64,000 nt of DNA from Streptomyces microflavus (GCF_014650075.1 NZ_BMUG01000002.1:186001-250000), one strand, 5' to 3'. Shown: positions 24,763 through 33,794, counted from the stretch's first letter. Numbers and translations: made by a program. The notes: generated from the letters alone by a model not told the origin.

Positions 24763-25128
24763 GTGGAACGAACGAGGGACACTGGCAAGGGCGTCGGCGG
24801 ACCGGGCGAGCAGGCGGTGCTGCTGGCGGCGGGGATCGCGGACCTGGCAGTGACTACGGTGGGCGCCGCCTTCACCTCCGTACGAGGGCTGCTCCGGCGG
24901 TCCGACACGGCCGAGCTGGCGGCGGAGGCCGAACAGGACCTGATCGCGCGCGGCCGCCTCGCACTCGACCGGTACACCACCGCACCCCCGGCCCACCTGG
25001 AGGTGCTCGCCCGCCATGTGATCGCCCAGCGCGACGGCGACCGCGCCGGTGACGACAACCGCGCCGGTGACCGCGACCGTACCGGTGACGGAGACCGTAT
25101 CGGTGACCGTATCGGTGACCGTGCCTGA
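24763..25128 (+). CDS. Hypothetical protein preceding polyprenyl synthase
   Basis: About 121 residues from a GTG with GGGGG upstream. The first 85 residues are a plausible helical protein (EQAVLLAAGIADLAVTTVGAAF, SDTAELAAEAEQDLIARGRLALDRY), possibly membrane-associated. The last 30 are a low-complexity Gly-Asp-Arg tail (RIGDRIGDRA) encoded by degenerate 12-bp repeats. That tail overlaps the start of the polyprenyl synthase frame. No family is recognised; the tail suggests repeat expansion. Confidence 0.6.
   Translation: MERTRDTGKGVGGPGEQAVLLAAGIADLAVTTVGAAFTSVRGLLRRSDTAELAAEAEQDLIARGRLALDRYTTAPPAHLEVLARHVIAQRDGDRAGDDNRAGDRDRTGDGDRIGDRIGDRA
25049..25125 (+). repeat. Degenerate 12-bp repeats read in two frames
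   Basis: Units of the type CCGTATCGGTGA repeat about six times. In one frame they give Arg-Ile-Gly-Asp and in the other Thr-Val-Ser-Val, so the tail of one gene and the head of the next come from the same repeat. Confidence 0.8.
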
Positions 25129-26191
25129 GGCGTGGGAGCCGGGTTCCTTCAAGGCCCGGGTGGACCAGGTGCTGCACCGCTTCGCCGCCGGGGAGGCCGA
25201 TCAGCTCACCGCGATCGACGGCTCCCTGGGCCCCGTGGCCGACGCCGTGGAGACGGCGGTGGCGGACGGCAAACGGCTGCGGGCGGCGTTCTGCTACTGG
25301 GGCTGGCGCGCGGCCGGACAGCCGGACAGCGACGCCCTGGTGCGGGCGGCGGCCTCGATGGAGCTGGTGCACGCGGCGGCCGTCGTCCACGACGACCTGA
25401 TCGACGACAGCCCGCTGCGGCACGGGCGGCCCACCGCCCACCTGGCCCTGCGCGAGGCGGTGAAGGACCACCCCGAACCCGCCCTGGCCGCGCGGTCGCT
25501 GGCCATGCTGGCCGGGGACCTGCTGATGTCGATGGCCGGGCAGCTCTTCGTCACCAGCGGCCTGCCCGCCGCCTACCTCTCCCGGGCCCGCCCGCTCTGG
25601 GCCGCCCTGGCCCGGGAGCTGGTCGCGGGCGAGTGCCTGGAGATCCTGCACACCGGGGCGGCCGCCCCCGACACGGCGACCTCGCTCAAGGTCGTCCGCT
25701 ACAAGACCGCCAAGTACACCGTCGAGCAGCCCCTGTTGATCGGCGCGCTGCTGGGCGGGGCCGGTGAGCGGCTGCGCGAGGGCTGCTCCGCGTACGGGCT
25801 GCCGCTGGGCGAGGCGTTCCAGCTGCGGGACGACCTGCTCGGCCTGTTCGGGGACCCTGAGCTCACCGGCAAGGACGGCTCCGACGACGTACGCGGCCAC
25901 CGGCCGACCGCCCTGCTCTCGGAGACCTGGCGGCTGGCCGGGGAGGAGGACAGGGCCCGCCTCCGCACCCTGCTCGCGCCCGGGGCGGAGACCCGTACGG
26001 CCGCCACGGCCGATCCCGCCGACGCCGTACGCGAAGTGATGCGCCGTCTGAAGGCCCCCGACCGCATCGAGGCCATGATCACCGCCCGGGTCGAGGAGGC
26101 ACTGCGCGCGCTCGACGAGCTGGACCTGCCGGGCCCCGCGGCCACCGCGCTCACCGGCCTCGCGCACTCGGCTGCCGTCCGCCGTTCCTGA
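25049..26191 (+). CDS. Polyprenyl (isoprenyl diphosphate) synthase
   Basis: Up to 380 residues. It contains the first aspartate-rich motif VVHDDLIDDSPLRHGRPT and, as second motif, LRDDLLGLFGDPELTGK, which together define trans-isoprenyl diphosphate synthases; KTAKYTVEQPLLIGALL lies between. It should condense IPP with allylic diphosphates to make GPP/FPP/GGPP-type products. GTG 25049 gives a Thr/Val-repeat N-terminus translated from the 12-bp repeats; GTG 25121, overlapping the upstream stop, is an equally good start. It lies 42 nt upstream of a DUF2236 oxygenase. Confidence 0.9.
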   Translation: MTTTAPVTATVPVTETVSVTVSVTVPEAWEPGSFKARVDQVLHRFAAGEADQLTAIDGSLGPVADAVETAVADGKRLRAAFCYWGWRAAGQPDSDALVRAAASMELVHAAAVVHDDLIDDSPLRHGRPTAHLALREAVKDHPEPALAARSLAMLAGDLLMSMAGQLFVTSGLPAAYLSRARPLWAALARELVAGECLEILHTGAAAPDTATSLKVVRYKTAKYTVEQPLLIGALLGGAGERLREGCSAYGLPLGEAFQLRDDLLGLFGDPELTGKDGSDDVRGHRPTALLSETWRLAGEEDRARLRTLLAPGAETRTAATADPADAVREVMRRLKAPDRIEAMITARVEEALRALDELDLPGPAATALTGLAHSAAVRRS

Positions 26192-26233
26192 CGCCTCCCC
26201 GACCCCCGACGTACGCGCAGAAGGAGCAGCACC

Positions 26234-27406
26234 ATGACCTACACCCAGGCATCCCTGGACGCCCTGCGGCAGGGCGGCGACGAACTCGCCGACGCCACGG
26301 TCGCCACCCTCTTCGAACGCGGGGAGGTCGGCACGTTCAACACCCTGATGCGGTACGTCTCCACCGCCGGAGCCCCGCTCCCCGACGGGCTGCCCGACGT
26401 GGCCCGGGAGTACCTGAACGCCACCGCCGCCCCGCCGTCCTGGGTGGACTGGGGCGAGATGGAGAAGGCCCGGCTGTTCTTCATCGACAACAACGTGCAC
26501 ATCTCCACCGCCCTCTCCTTCGCCTCCATGCCCGCCTGTTACGTCGTCCCGCACGTGGCGAAGCTGCTGTCGGCGACACACGGGCTGAGCTACCCGTCCA
26601 AGCGGATGGCGGAGACCGGCCAGTTCACCGTGTACCTGATGCGGCCCGACGCCTTCGAAGCCGGCAGCCGCTTCATCCCGGCGGCGCAGAAGGTCCGCCT
26701 CCTGCACGCCTCCATCCGCCACCACCTGCGGCGCGAGGGCGTCTGGGACGTGGAGAGCGCGGGGGTGCCGATCTGCCAGGAGGACATGATCGGCGGCCAG
26801 ATGTTCTTCTCCATGCTGGTCCTGGACAGCCTCCACCGGCTCGGCATCCACATGTCCGAGGAGGGCGCGGACGCCTACTACTACGCCTGGCGGGTGGTAG
26901 GCGCCATGCTCGGCGTCGACCAGGACGCGGTGCCCAAGTCCCTGGCCGAAGCACGTGAGTTCCTCGACCTCTACATGATCCGGCACATGGGCCCGTCCGC
27001 GGAGGGCGCGCTGCTGACCCGGCAGCTCATCGACCTCTACGAGGAGATCGTCCCCGGCACCCTCTTCGACCCGATCGTCTCCGCCCTCATCCGCCACCTC
27101 GTCGGCGACACCTGCGCGGACTGGCTGGAGGTGCCCCGTACCCCCTGGGACACCGTCGCCAGGGCCGTCCCGCACCTCCTCGGCGTCCTGGAGACCATCG
27201 AGGACCGCTCCCCGCTCGGCGCCTGGGCCCTGGACCGGATCGGCCACCTCACCAGCGTGCTGGAGCTGTCCTCCCTGACCCGGGGGCGCGTCATGCACTA
27301 CGCCATCCCCGAGCACCTCAAGAAGGAGTACGGCGTCCCGTCCGGCCCCGCCCGCACCGGCCGCTGGAGCCCTCCGGCGGCCACCGTGCCGGGGCCCAGG
27401 CAGTGA
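26234..27406 (+). CDS. DUF2236 oxygenase (MpaB / latex-clearing protein type)
   Basis: 390 residues with an AAGGAG site before the ATG. The DUF2236 family includes heme-dependent rubber oxygenase Lcp and fungal MpaB, which cleave isoprenoid double bonds. Visible are KVRLLHASIRHHLRREG, a His-rich helix that should contribute the heme ligand, GVPICQEDMIGGQMFFSML, and EARRF-like segments. There is no signal peptide, so it is cytoplasmic, unlike secreted Lcp. Coupling to a polyprenyl synthase suggests it acts on an isoprenoid made by its neighbour; this is inference. Confidence 0.82.
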   Translation: MTYTQASLDALRQGGDELADATVATLFERGEVGTFNTLMRYVSTAGAPLPDGLPDVAREYLNATAAPPSWVDWGEMEKARLFFIDNNVHISTALSFASMPACYVVPHVAKLLSATHGLSYPSKRMAETGQFTVYLMRPDAFEAGSRFIPAAQKVRLLHASIRHHLRREGVWDVESAGVPICQEDMIGGQMFFSMLVLDSLHRLGIHMSEEGADAYYYAWRVVGAMLGVDQDAVPKSLAEAREFLDLYMIRHMGPSAEGALLTRQLIDLYEEIVPGTLFDPIVSALIRHLVGDTCADWLEVPRTPWDTVARAVPHLLGVLETIEDRSPLGAWALDRIGHLTSVLELSSLTRGRVMHYAIPEHLKKEYGVPSGPARTGRWSPPAATVPGPRQ

Positions 27407-27557
27407 GGGGCTCAACTGCCGTCTGAACAACGGGAGAACAACGGCCGTCGCTCTCCTCCCACCCCTCCCGCTCCCCTCCCGGCCCGCCTACGGTGACTCG
27501 CACCGACGCGCGGGCACGGGGACCGAACGCGCGAGCACGGGGACCGGGGGGGCAGCC

Positions 27558-29087
27558 GTGGAGTGGTTCAGCGCCGAGAACGTCGTGGCGGTCCTCACCG
27601 CCGTACTGGGCGTCCTCGCCTCGATCGGCGTGCTCTGGTACGAGCGCCGGGTGCCCCGCCGCAAACGCATCGGCTACCGCGTCCAGATGGACACGCCCAT
27701 CGGCAGCGACGTGAGCCAGGGCCGGGCCAACGTACGCCTCGGTCTCTTCAGCGAGACCCCCGACATGTCGGACGCCACGCTCGTCCTGCTGCGCGTCGAG
27801 AACGACGGCTCGCAGTCCATCGTCGACAGCGACTACACCGGGCGCGAACTGCACGGCCTGACCGCCGAGTTCACCGGACGCACGGTACGCGGCATAGCGG
27901 TCACCCAGCCCCCCGGCGCCGTACACCTGATGGAGCACTTCACCCCGGCCGCCGGAATGCGGCACAGCGGATCGCTGATCCGGCTGCCCCGCGTCCCGCT
28001 GAACCGGGGCGAGCACTTCAAGCTGCTGGTGCTGCTGACCGGCGCCGACGTCGGCAGCCCGATCCGGATCACCGGCGGCATCCGGGACGGTGAGGTGACG
28101 GTCAACCGCGCCGCCCGCCCCGACGACAAACCGCCGCTGTTCGGCCGGGCCGCCCGGCTCATCACCGTGTCCCTCACCGTCTGCGTCATGGTCCTCGCCG
28201 CGATCATCCTGGTCCGGGACGACACCCCGCCCCCGCTCGACTGCGCGCGCGGCGAACTCCGGGTGACGGGATCGACCGCCTTCGCCCCCGTCGTACGGGA
28301 GCTGGCCGCGACGTACATGGAGGAGTGCGAGGGCTCCCGGATCGAGGTGGACCCCCGCGGCAGCAACTCAGGCATCCGCGAGCTCTCGGACGAGGGCGCG
28401 CGGGCCGGGAAGAGCGGCTCGCCGGCGCTGGTGGCCCTCTCGGACGGCCCGAAACCGCCCGGCCACCCGGAGCTGCGCGAGACCCGCGTCGCCGTGTCGC
28501 TGTTCTCCCTCGTCGTGAACGACCGGGTGCCGGTGCGCGACCTCTCCCTCGCCGACATCCGCCGCGTCTACGCGGGCGAGATCCGCAACTGGCGGGAGCT
28601 CGGCGGCCCGGACCTGGAGATCCTGCTCGTCAGCCGGGACGCCAACTCCGGCACCCGGGAGGTGTTCCAGCGCCGGGTGCTGGACCGCAACGAACCCGCC
28701 CAGTCCTCCCGCGACTGCGCCACCAAGGACGACCCGCGGGCCCCGGTCGTCCGCTGCGAACTCGACGGCACCGACCAGGTCCTGGCCACCGTCGCCCGGC
28801 TGGACGGCGCCCTCGGCTACAGCGAACTGCGCTCCGGCAGCGAGCCGCGCGGCCTGCACCGGATCTCGATCGACGGCGCCGAGCCGTCTGTCGACACGAT
28901 CGGCACCAGCACCTACCCGTACCGGGAGATCGAGTACGCCTACACCTACGGCCGCCCGCCCGCCGACTCCCTGGCCTCCGGCTTCCTCGGCTATCTGAGC
29001 CGGGGGCGCGGCCAGGACGTCATCCAGATCCACGGCCACCTGCCGTGCGCGACCCCGAAGGGGCTGCGGGTCTGCGGCGAGGACTGA
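27558..29087 (+). CDS. Membrane-anchored PstS-like substrate-binding protein
   Basis: 509 residues from a GTG. A first membrane helix (VVAVLTAVLGVLASIGVLWY, residues 9-28) is followed by a soluble beta-rich domain of about 170 residues, a second helix (LITVSLTVCVMVLAAIILV) and a periplasmic-binding-protein domain of PstS type. The latter shows RVTGSTAFAPVVRELA, PRGSNSGIREL and SRDANSGTREVF, the phosphate-binding pattern. No pst permease or phoU gene is nearby, so a sensing rather than transport role is possible. Confidence 0.82.
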   Translation: MEWFSAENVVAVLTAVLGVLASIGVLWYERRVPRRKRIGYRVQMDTPIGSDVSQGRANVRLGLFSETPDMSDATLVLLRVENDGSQSIVDSDYTGRELHGLTAEFTGRTVRGIAVTQPPGAVHLMEHFTPAAGMRHSGSLIRLPRVPLNRGEHFKLLVLLTGADVGSPIRITGGIRDGEVTVNRAARPDDKPPLFGRAARLITVSLTVCVMVLAAIILVRDDTPPPLDCARGELRVTGSTAFAPVVRELAATYMEECEGSRIEVDPRGSNSGIRELSDEGARAGKSGSPALVALSDGPKPPGHPELRETRVAVSLFSLVVNDRVPVRDLSLADIRRVYAGEIRNWRELGGPDLEILLVSRDANSGTREVFQRRVLDRNEPAQSSRDCATKDDPRAPVVRCELDGTDQVLATVARLDGALGYSELRSGSEPRGLHRISIDGAEPSVDTIGTSTYPYREIEYAYTYGRPPADSLASGFLGYLSRGRGQDVIQIHGHLPCATPKGLRVCGED

Positions 29088-29102
29088 GCGACCGGCCGCC
29101 TA

Positions 29103-29144
29103 CGCGCAGGGCCCCGGATCGACGAGGATCCGGGGCCCTGCGCG
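29103..29144. terminator. Strong bidirectional hairpin terminator
   Basis: An 18-bp perfect stem (CGCGCAGGGCCCCGGATC and its complement) around a 6-nt loop. It sits between the convergent PstS-like and purA genes. Confidence 0.9.
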
Positions 29145-29193
29145 TACTGCCGTGGTGCTGTGGTGCCTTACCGCTGTGGTGCTGTGGTGCTGC

Positions 29194-30477
29194 CTACAGG
29201 AACGAGTTGATCTGGATCGTCTCGGTCCGGCCGGGGCCGACGCCGATCGCGGAGATCGGGGCGCCCGACATCTCCTCCAGCGCCTTCACGTACGCCTTCG
29301 CGTTCTTCGGCAGATCGTCGAAGGTCTGGGCCTTGGTGATGTCCTCGGACCAGCCCGGCAGGTTCTCGTAGATCGGCTTCGCGTGGTGGAAGTCGGTCTG
29401 GTTGTACGGGAGCTCCTCGACGCGCTTGCCGTCGATCTCGTACGCCACGCAGACCGGGATCTGCTCCCAGCCGGTGAGCACGTCCAGCTTGGTGAGGAAG
29501 AAGTCGGTCAGGCCGTTGACCCGGGTCGCGTACCGCGCGATCGGGGCGTCGAACCAGCCGCAGCGACGGTCACGGCCGGTGGTGACACCGCGCTCGCCGC
29601 CGATGCGCCGCAGCGCCTCGCCGTCCGCGTCGTGCAGCTCCGTCGGGAACGGACCGGCGCCGACACGCGTCGTATAGGCCTTGAGGATGCCGATGACGCG
29701 GCTGATCTTCGTCGGGCCGACACCGGCACCGGTGCAGGCACCGCCCGCCGTCGGGTTCGACGAGGTGACGAAGGGATACGTGCCGTGGTCGACGTCGAGC
29801 AGAGTGCCCTGGCCGCCCTCGAAGAGCACGACCTTGCCCTCGTCGATGGCATCGTTCAGGATCAGGGTCGTGTCGGCGACGAACGGCTTGATCTGCTCCG
29901 CGTACTGGAGCATGTCCTCGACGACCTTGCCGGCCTCGATGGCCCGGCGGTTGAAGACCTTGGCCAGGAGCTGGTTCTTCTGCTCCAGGGCCGCCTCCAC
30001 CTTCTGCTCCAGGATCGACTCGTCGTAGAGGTCCTGGACGCGGATCCCCACCCGGTTGATCTTGTCGGCGTACGTCGGGCCGATGCCCCGGCCCGTCGTG
30101 CCGATCTTGCGCTTCCCCAGGAAGCGCTCGGTCACCTTGTCGAGCGTGACGTTGTACGGAGTGATCAAATGAGCGTTGCCGCTGATCAGAAGCTTGGACG
30201 TGTCGACGCCTCGCTCGTTCAGACCGCTCAGCTCGGAGAGCAGGACCGCCGGGTCGACCACGACACCGTTCCCGATGACCGGGGTACAGCCCGGCGACAG
30301 GATTCCGGAGGGGAGGAGATGCAGTGCGTACTTCTGGTCGCCCACGACGACCGTGTGACCGGCGTTGTTACCGCCTTGGTATCGCACGACATAGTCCACG
30401 GATCCACCGAGGAGATCGGTGGCCTTCCCCTTGCCCTCGTCACCCCACTGAGCACCGAGCAGCACAAGTGCGGGCAC
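29194..30477 (-). CDS. purA: Adenylosuccinate synthetase
   Basis: 427 residues, the normal length. It converts IMP, aspartate and GTP to adenylosuccinate in AMP synthesis. The P-loop-like [16 protein letters not shown] opens the protein, [10 protein letters not shown] and the IMP/Asp-binding region [11 protein letters not shown] follow, and the closing strand is [13 protein letters not shown]. It is transcribed alone, convergent with the PstS-like gene and divergent from a lipid-kinase-like gene. Confidence 0.98.
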   Translation of the reverse strand: MPALVLLGAQWGDEGKGKATDLLGGSVDYVVRYQGGNNAGHTVVVGDQKYALHLLPSGILSPGCTPVIGNGVVVDPAVLLSELSGLNERGVDTSKLLISGNAHLITPYNVTLDKVTERFLGKRKIGTTGRGIGPTYADKINRVGIRVQDLYDESILEQKVEAALEQKNQLLAKVFNRRAIEAGKVVEDMLQYAEQIKPFVADTTLILNDAIDEGKVVLFEGGQGTLLDVDHGTYPFVTSSNPTAGGACTGAGVGPTKISRVIGILKAYTTRVGAGPFPTELHDADGEALRRIGGERGVTTGRDRRCGWFDAPIARYATRVNGLTDFFLTKLDVLTGWEQIPVCVAYEIDGKRVEELPYNQTDFHHAKPIYENLPGWSEDITKAQTFDDLPKNAKAYVKALEEMSGAPISAIGVGPGRTETIQINSFL

Positions 30478-30601
30478 AGGCGTACACCCCTTCCGGGCGG
30501 GGCATGTCCAAGGTCAGGGGGCGTACGTAAAGGTCGTACCTGCCGCACGACGATGTACGGCAAAGCCTGAGCCGTCGAACCGGGTGCCCCGGAATAGACG
30601 A

Positions 30602-30629
30602 AGCCCCTGGCGCAATAGCGCAAGGGGCT
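30602..30629. other. Hairpin in the purA / lipid-kinase divergent region
   Basis: AGCCCCTGGCGC and GCGCAAGGGGCT pair with one mismatch around AATA and are followed by CTT. In a divergent region this is unusual; it could terminate read-through or act in a leader. Confidence 0.5.
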
Positions 30630-30663
30630 CTTGCACCAAGATGCTACCCGAGGAAGGACCGAG

Positions 30664-31515
30664 GTGTCGGCTGCAGAGCCCCCCGGCGACGGAGACGACC
30701 AGCTCCTGGTGGTCATCGACCCGGTCGCCCGCCGGACCGACGGCGAGTCCGTCCGTATCGCCAAGGACGTGCTGAGCGCCGGCTCGCACGCCAAGATCTG
30801 CCTTCCGGACACCCCGGAGGAGTTCGCCCGGGCCCTGTCCCGGCGGGGTTCGCGCCGCCCGGTGGTGGTGGGCGACGATCACGCGCTGCTGCGTGCCGTG
30901 GCCCAGCTCCACCGGGAGCGCGAGCTCGCCGCAGGCGTCCTTTCCCTGATCCCCGTGGGCGCCGCGCACGCCCTGGAGGTGGCCCATGCGCTCGGCGTGC
31001 CCCGGGGTGCGGTGGCGGCCGCGCGGACCGCGCTCGACGGGGCGGTGCGCCGCCTGGACCTGCTGGTGGACGACAGCGACGGCGTGGTGCTCGGCCGGCT
31101 GTGCATCCCGGCCCCCACGCTGCTCGCCGATGCCCCGCACACGGGCGTCACGGCCGTCTGGGACACCTGCCGCTCCCTGATGACGTCCCTGGTCCGCCCG
31201 GCGGCCCCGGGCGCCTCCGGCGGGCCCCAGGGGACGTACCGGCTGCGGGTCGAGGCGGACGGGGTGCTGCTGAGCGATCTGGACGCGCCGGTGCGGGGGG
31301 TCTCGGTCCACTCCCAGGGCGACGGGGGCCTCGCCGACGTGGTCGTCCGCACCTCGGACGGCGAGGAGGTCACGGCGGAGGCCAAGGCCGTCACCGTCTC
31401 CGGCGCGGACTTCCGCTACCGGGCCGACATACAGACCGGCGGCCCGGTCCGGACCCGGACGTGGACCGTGCGGGCGGGTGCCTGGGGGCTGATGCTGCCG
31501 GTGCCCGCGAGCTGA
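30664..31515 (+). CDS. Diacylglycerol-kinase-like protein with degenerate catalytic motifs
   Basis: 283 residues from a GTG with AGGAAGGA upstream. The overall layout matches the DAGK/sphingosine-kinase catalytic domain: LLVVIDPVARRTDGESV at the N-terminus, VVVGDDHALLRAV where GGDGT is expected, and LIPVGAAHALEVAHALGVP where PLGTGNDLARALG is expected. The ATP-binding glycines and the catalytic aspartate motif are altered, so activity is doubtful. The C-terminal beta domain (YRLRVEADGVLLSDLD) is normal. It is divergent from purA, a conserved neighbourhood in Streptomyces. Confidence 0.8.
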   Translation: MSAAEPPGDGDDQLLVVIDPVARRTDGESVRIAKDVLSAGSHAKICLPDTPEEFARALSRRGSRRPVVVGDDHALLRAVAQLHRERELAAGVLSLIPVGAAHALEVAHALGVPRGAVAAARTALDGAVRRLDLLVDDSDGVVLGRLCIPAPTLLADAPHTGVTAVWDTCRSLMTSLVRPAAPGASGGPQGTYRLRVEADGVLLSDLDAPVRGVSVHSQGDGGLADVVVRTSDGEEVTAEAKAVTVSGADFRYRADIQTGGPVRTRTWTVRAGAWGLMLPVPAS

Positions 31516-31610
31516 TCCCGCCGGTCCCTGCTGTCCCGGCGAGCGCGGACGGGGCTGCGGAGGGACGCTGAAGGGGTACGTACGGGAATCGGCCGCGGAG
31601 GTGACCCGTC

Positions 31611-31883
31611 ATGACCAGGATCGCTGTCGGATGGCACACCGAGCTGGAATTCGAGGAGGACGCGCACCGCACCCGTGCGGCGGCCCTCGTCCGCCTCTCC
31701 GACGGAACCGAGGTGCGCGCCCATGGCTACGCCAGCCGCCACCCCTCGGACGAGGACCAGCAGCGGGTCGGCGAGGAGATCGCGGGGGCCAGGGCGCTCA
31801 ACGAACTGGCGATGAAGCTGCTGACCAAGGCCCACGAGGAGATCGACGAGGCCTCGGGCCGGTCGTCCTACCCGCTGACGTAG
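31611..31883 (+). CDS. DUF1876 domain-containing protein
   Basis: 90 residues. RIAVGWHTELEFEEDAHRTRAAALVRLSDG and ASRHPSDEDQQRVGEEIAGARALNELA match the DUF1876 family of small actinobacterial proteins whose structure resembles a double-stranded RNA-binding fold. Function is unknown. It stands alone; dispersed repeats follow it. Confidence 0.9.
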   Translation: MTRIAVGWHTELEFEEDAHRTRAAALVRLSDGTEVRAHGYASRHPSDEDQQRVGEEIAGARALNELAMKLLTKAHEEIDEASGRSSYPLT

Positions 31884-31892
31884 GGCCCGTAT

Positions 31893-32048
31893 CCAGCCCC
31901 TCCGGCGTTGCAAAGGCGGGGAGCATCTCCGACCCTTCCCGCGCTTGAGGAGCATGGGTGACCATTCACCGCCCTCCCGCGCTTAAGTGCATGGGTGACC
32001 ATTCCCAGCCCCTCCGGCGTTTGAGGAGCGGGGGTCCGGGGGCAGCGC
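31893..32048. repeat. Dispersed GC-rich elements and 38-bp-spaced direct repeats
   Basis: Diverged copies of the dispersed element lie at 31893-31912 and 32004-32048. Between them CATGGGTGACCATTC occurs twice, 38 bp apart (about 31953 and 31991), each preceded by CCCGCGCTT. Confidence 0.75.
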
Positions 32049-32096
32049 ACCCGAGGCAGCGGAACCGCACCCTGGCCCCGGCGCGTCTCCCCGCGC

Positions 32097-32432
32097 ATGG
32101 AGACCCGACAGGAAGCCGCCGCCGGAACCATCGGCTGCCTCGCCGCCGCGCTCGGCGCCCTCGCGGGCATCGCGGCCTGGCTCCCGTACGGCAGGAAGGG
32201 CCTCTTCGGCGGCTTCGAGGGCGAGACCAACCCGGCCGTCCTCTGGCTGGGCCTCCCCGTCATGGCCCTCGGCGGGTTCGCCACCGCCCTGGCCGTCTTC
32301 GCCGTCGTCCGGGGCCGGTGGCTCGGCGCCCTCGGCCTGGCGGCCGTAGCCGCAGGGCTCGCCGCCTTCGGCTACGCCTTCGACGTCCTGGCCGGCCCCC
32401 AGGCGCTGGAGGACTGCGGCTCACCCTGCTGA
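32097..32432 (+). CDS. Small membrane protein, unknown function
   Basis: 111 residues with three hydrophobic segments (AGTIGCLAAALGALAGIAAW, AVLWLGLPVMALGGFATALAVFAVV, WLGALGLAAVAAGLAAFGYAF) and two cysteines at the C-terminus (DCGSPC). No recognised domain. It is convergent with the P450 gene. Confidence 0.65.
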   Translation: METRQEAAAGTIGCLAAALGALAGIAAWLPYGRKGLFGGFEGETNPAVLWLGLPVMALGGFATALAVFAVVRGRWLGALGLAAVAAGLAAFGYAFDVLAGPQALEDCGSPC

Positions 32433-32453
32433 CCCCGACCGCGCAGGCGCCGC

Positions 32454-33659
32454 CTACACCTCCACCACCAGCTCCTTCAGCCCCCGGATCACATACCCCG
32501 GGTGCCACTCCGGCTCCGCCACCATCCGCATCGCGGGCGCCTTCCGCAGCAACTCACCGAAGGAGGCGGTGAGTTCGAGCCGTGCCAGCGGAGCGCCCAG
32601 GCAGTAGTGGATGCCCGCGCCGAACGTGACGTGCGGGTTGTCCGGCCGGGTCAGGTCCAGCGTGTCCGGGTGCGCGAACCGCTCCGGGTCCCGGTTGGCC
32701 GAGCCGAACAGCAGCGCCACCTCCGCCCCGCGCCCGATCACCTGGCCGTCGACCTCGATGTCGTCCAGCACCCACCGCTCGAACATCTGCAACGGGGTGT
32801 CGTAGCGCAGGAGTTCCTCCACGGCCGCCGACAGCGAAGCGGGCGCGGCCCGGAGGGCGGCTAGCTGCTCGGGGTGGTGGAAGAGGGTGCGCCACCCGTT
32901 GACCGTGGTGTTCACCGTCGCCTCGTGGCCCGCGTTCAGCAGCAGCACACACGTGGAGACCATCTCCTGCTCGGTCAGCCGCTCCCCCTCGTCGTGGGCA
33001 GCGATGAGCGCCGAGATCAGGTCGTCGCCGGGGGCCTTGCGCCGCTCGGCGATGAGCCCGCGCAGATACGCGGAGAACTCCTCCGACGCCCGGACCGCGG
33101 CCGCGGCCGTCTCCTCGGAGGGGTTCAGCTCGAACATCCCGCAGATCGCCGCCGACCAGGGCCGCAGCGGCACCCGGTCCTCCTCCGGCACGCCCAGCAT
33201 CTCTGCGATCACGGCGACCGGCAGGGGCTCCGCGACCTCCGCCAGCAGGTCCCCGCCGCCCTTGGCCACGAACGCGTCGACCAGCTCGGCCGCCAGCCGC
33301 CGTACGGTCGGGGCGAGGTTCTCGACCGTGCGCGGGGTGAACGCCTTGGAGACGAGCCGCCGGATGCGGGGGTGGTCGGGGGCCTCCAGGTCCAGCAGCC
33401 CCTGCCCGTTGAGCGTGGTGAACGGTTCGTGCGCGGCGGGCGGCGGGGTGCGGCCGAACTCCTCGTGGGTGAAGCGGTGCAGATACGTACGGCCCAGGCG
33501 CCGGTCGCGCAGCAGGGCCGATACGTCGGAGTGGTGCGGGATGAGCCACTGTCCGGTCGGCTCGAAGTAGTGCGCCCGGCCGGCGGCGCGCAGGGCGGCG
33601 TAGGCGGGGTAGGGATCGGCGACGAACGCGGGCGACCAGGGGTCGAAGGACACGTGCAT
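32454..33659 (-). CDS. Cytochrome P450, CYP107-like
   Basis: 401 residues, soluble bacterial class I P450. The I-helix oxygen-binding motif is LLNAGHEATVNTT, the ExxR motif sits in AVEELLRY...FERWV, and the heme loop FGAGIHYCLGAPLARLEL carries the proximal cysteine. It needs ferredoxin and reductase encoded elsewhere. From memory, its position between purA and the fba region and its sequence resemble S. coelicolor CYP107U1 (SCO3636), linked to development. Natural substrate is unknown. Confidence 0.93.
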   Translation of the reverse strand: MHVSFDPWSPAFVADPYPAYAALRAAGRAHYFEPTGQWLIPHHSDVSALLRDRRLGRTYLHRFTHEEFGRTPPPAAHEPFTTLNGQGLLDLEAPDHPRIRRLVSKAFTPRTVENLAPTVRRLAAELVDAFVAKGGGDLLAEVAEPLPVAVIAEMLGVPEEDRVPLRPWSAAICGMFELNPSEETAAAAVRASEEFSAYLRGLIAERRKAPGDDLISALIAAHDEGERLTEQEMVSTCVLLLNAGHEATVNTTVNGWRTLFHHPEQLAALRAAPASLSAAVEELLRYDTPLQMFERWVLDDIEVDGQVIGRGAEVALLFGSANRDPERFAHPDTLDLTRPDNPHVTFGAGIHYCLGAPLARLELTASFGELLRKAPAMRMVAEPEWHPGYVIRGLKELVVEV

Positions 33660-33794
33660 GACCCGACGCTACCCGCGTCCACCACCACCGCAAGGGGTCC
33701 GGAAGCCCCGGCCACCGCACGGGATCCGGGAGCCCGGCCACCGCGCGCCCCCTCGACCGTCCACCGCCCGGCCCCGCGCACGGGGCCCCGGTCC

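Noticed and set aside
24872-27430. 852-codon minus-strand frame
   Set aside because: It is a shadow of the polyprenyl synthase and DUF2236 genes.
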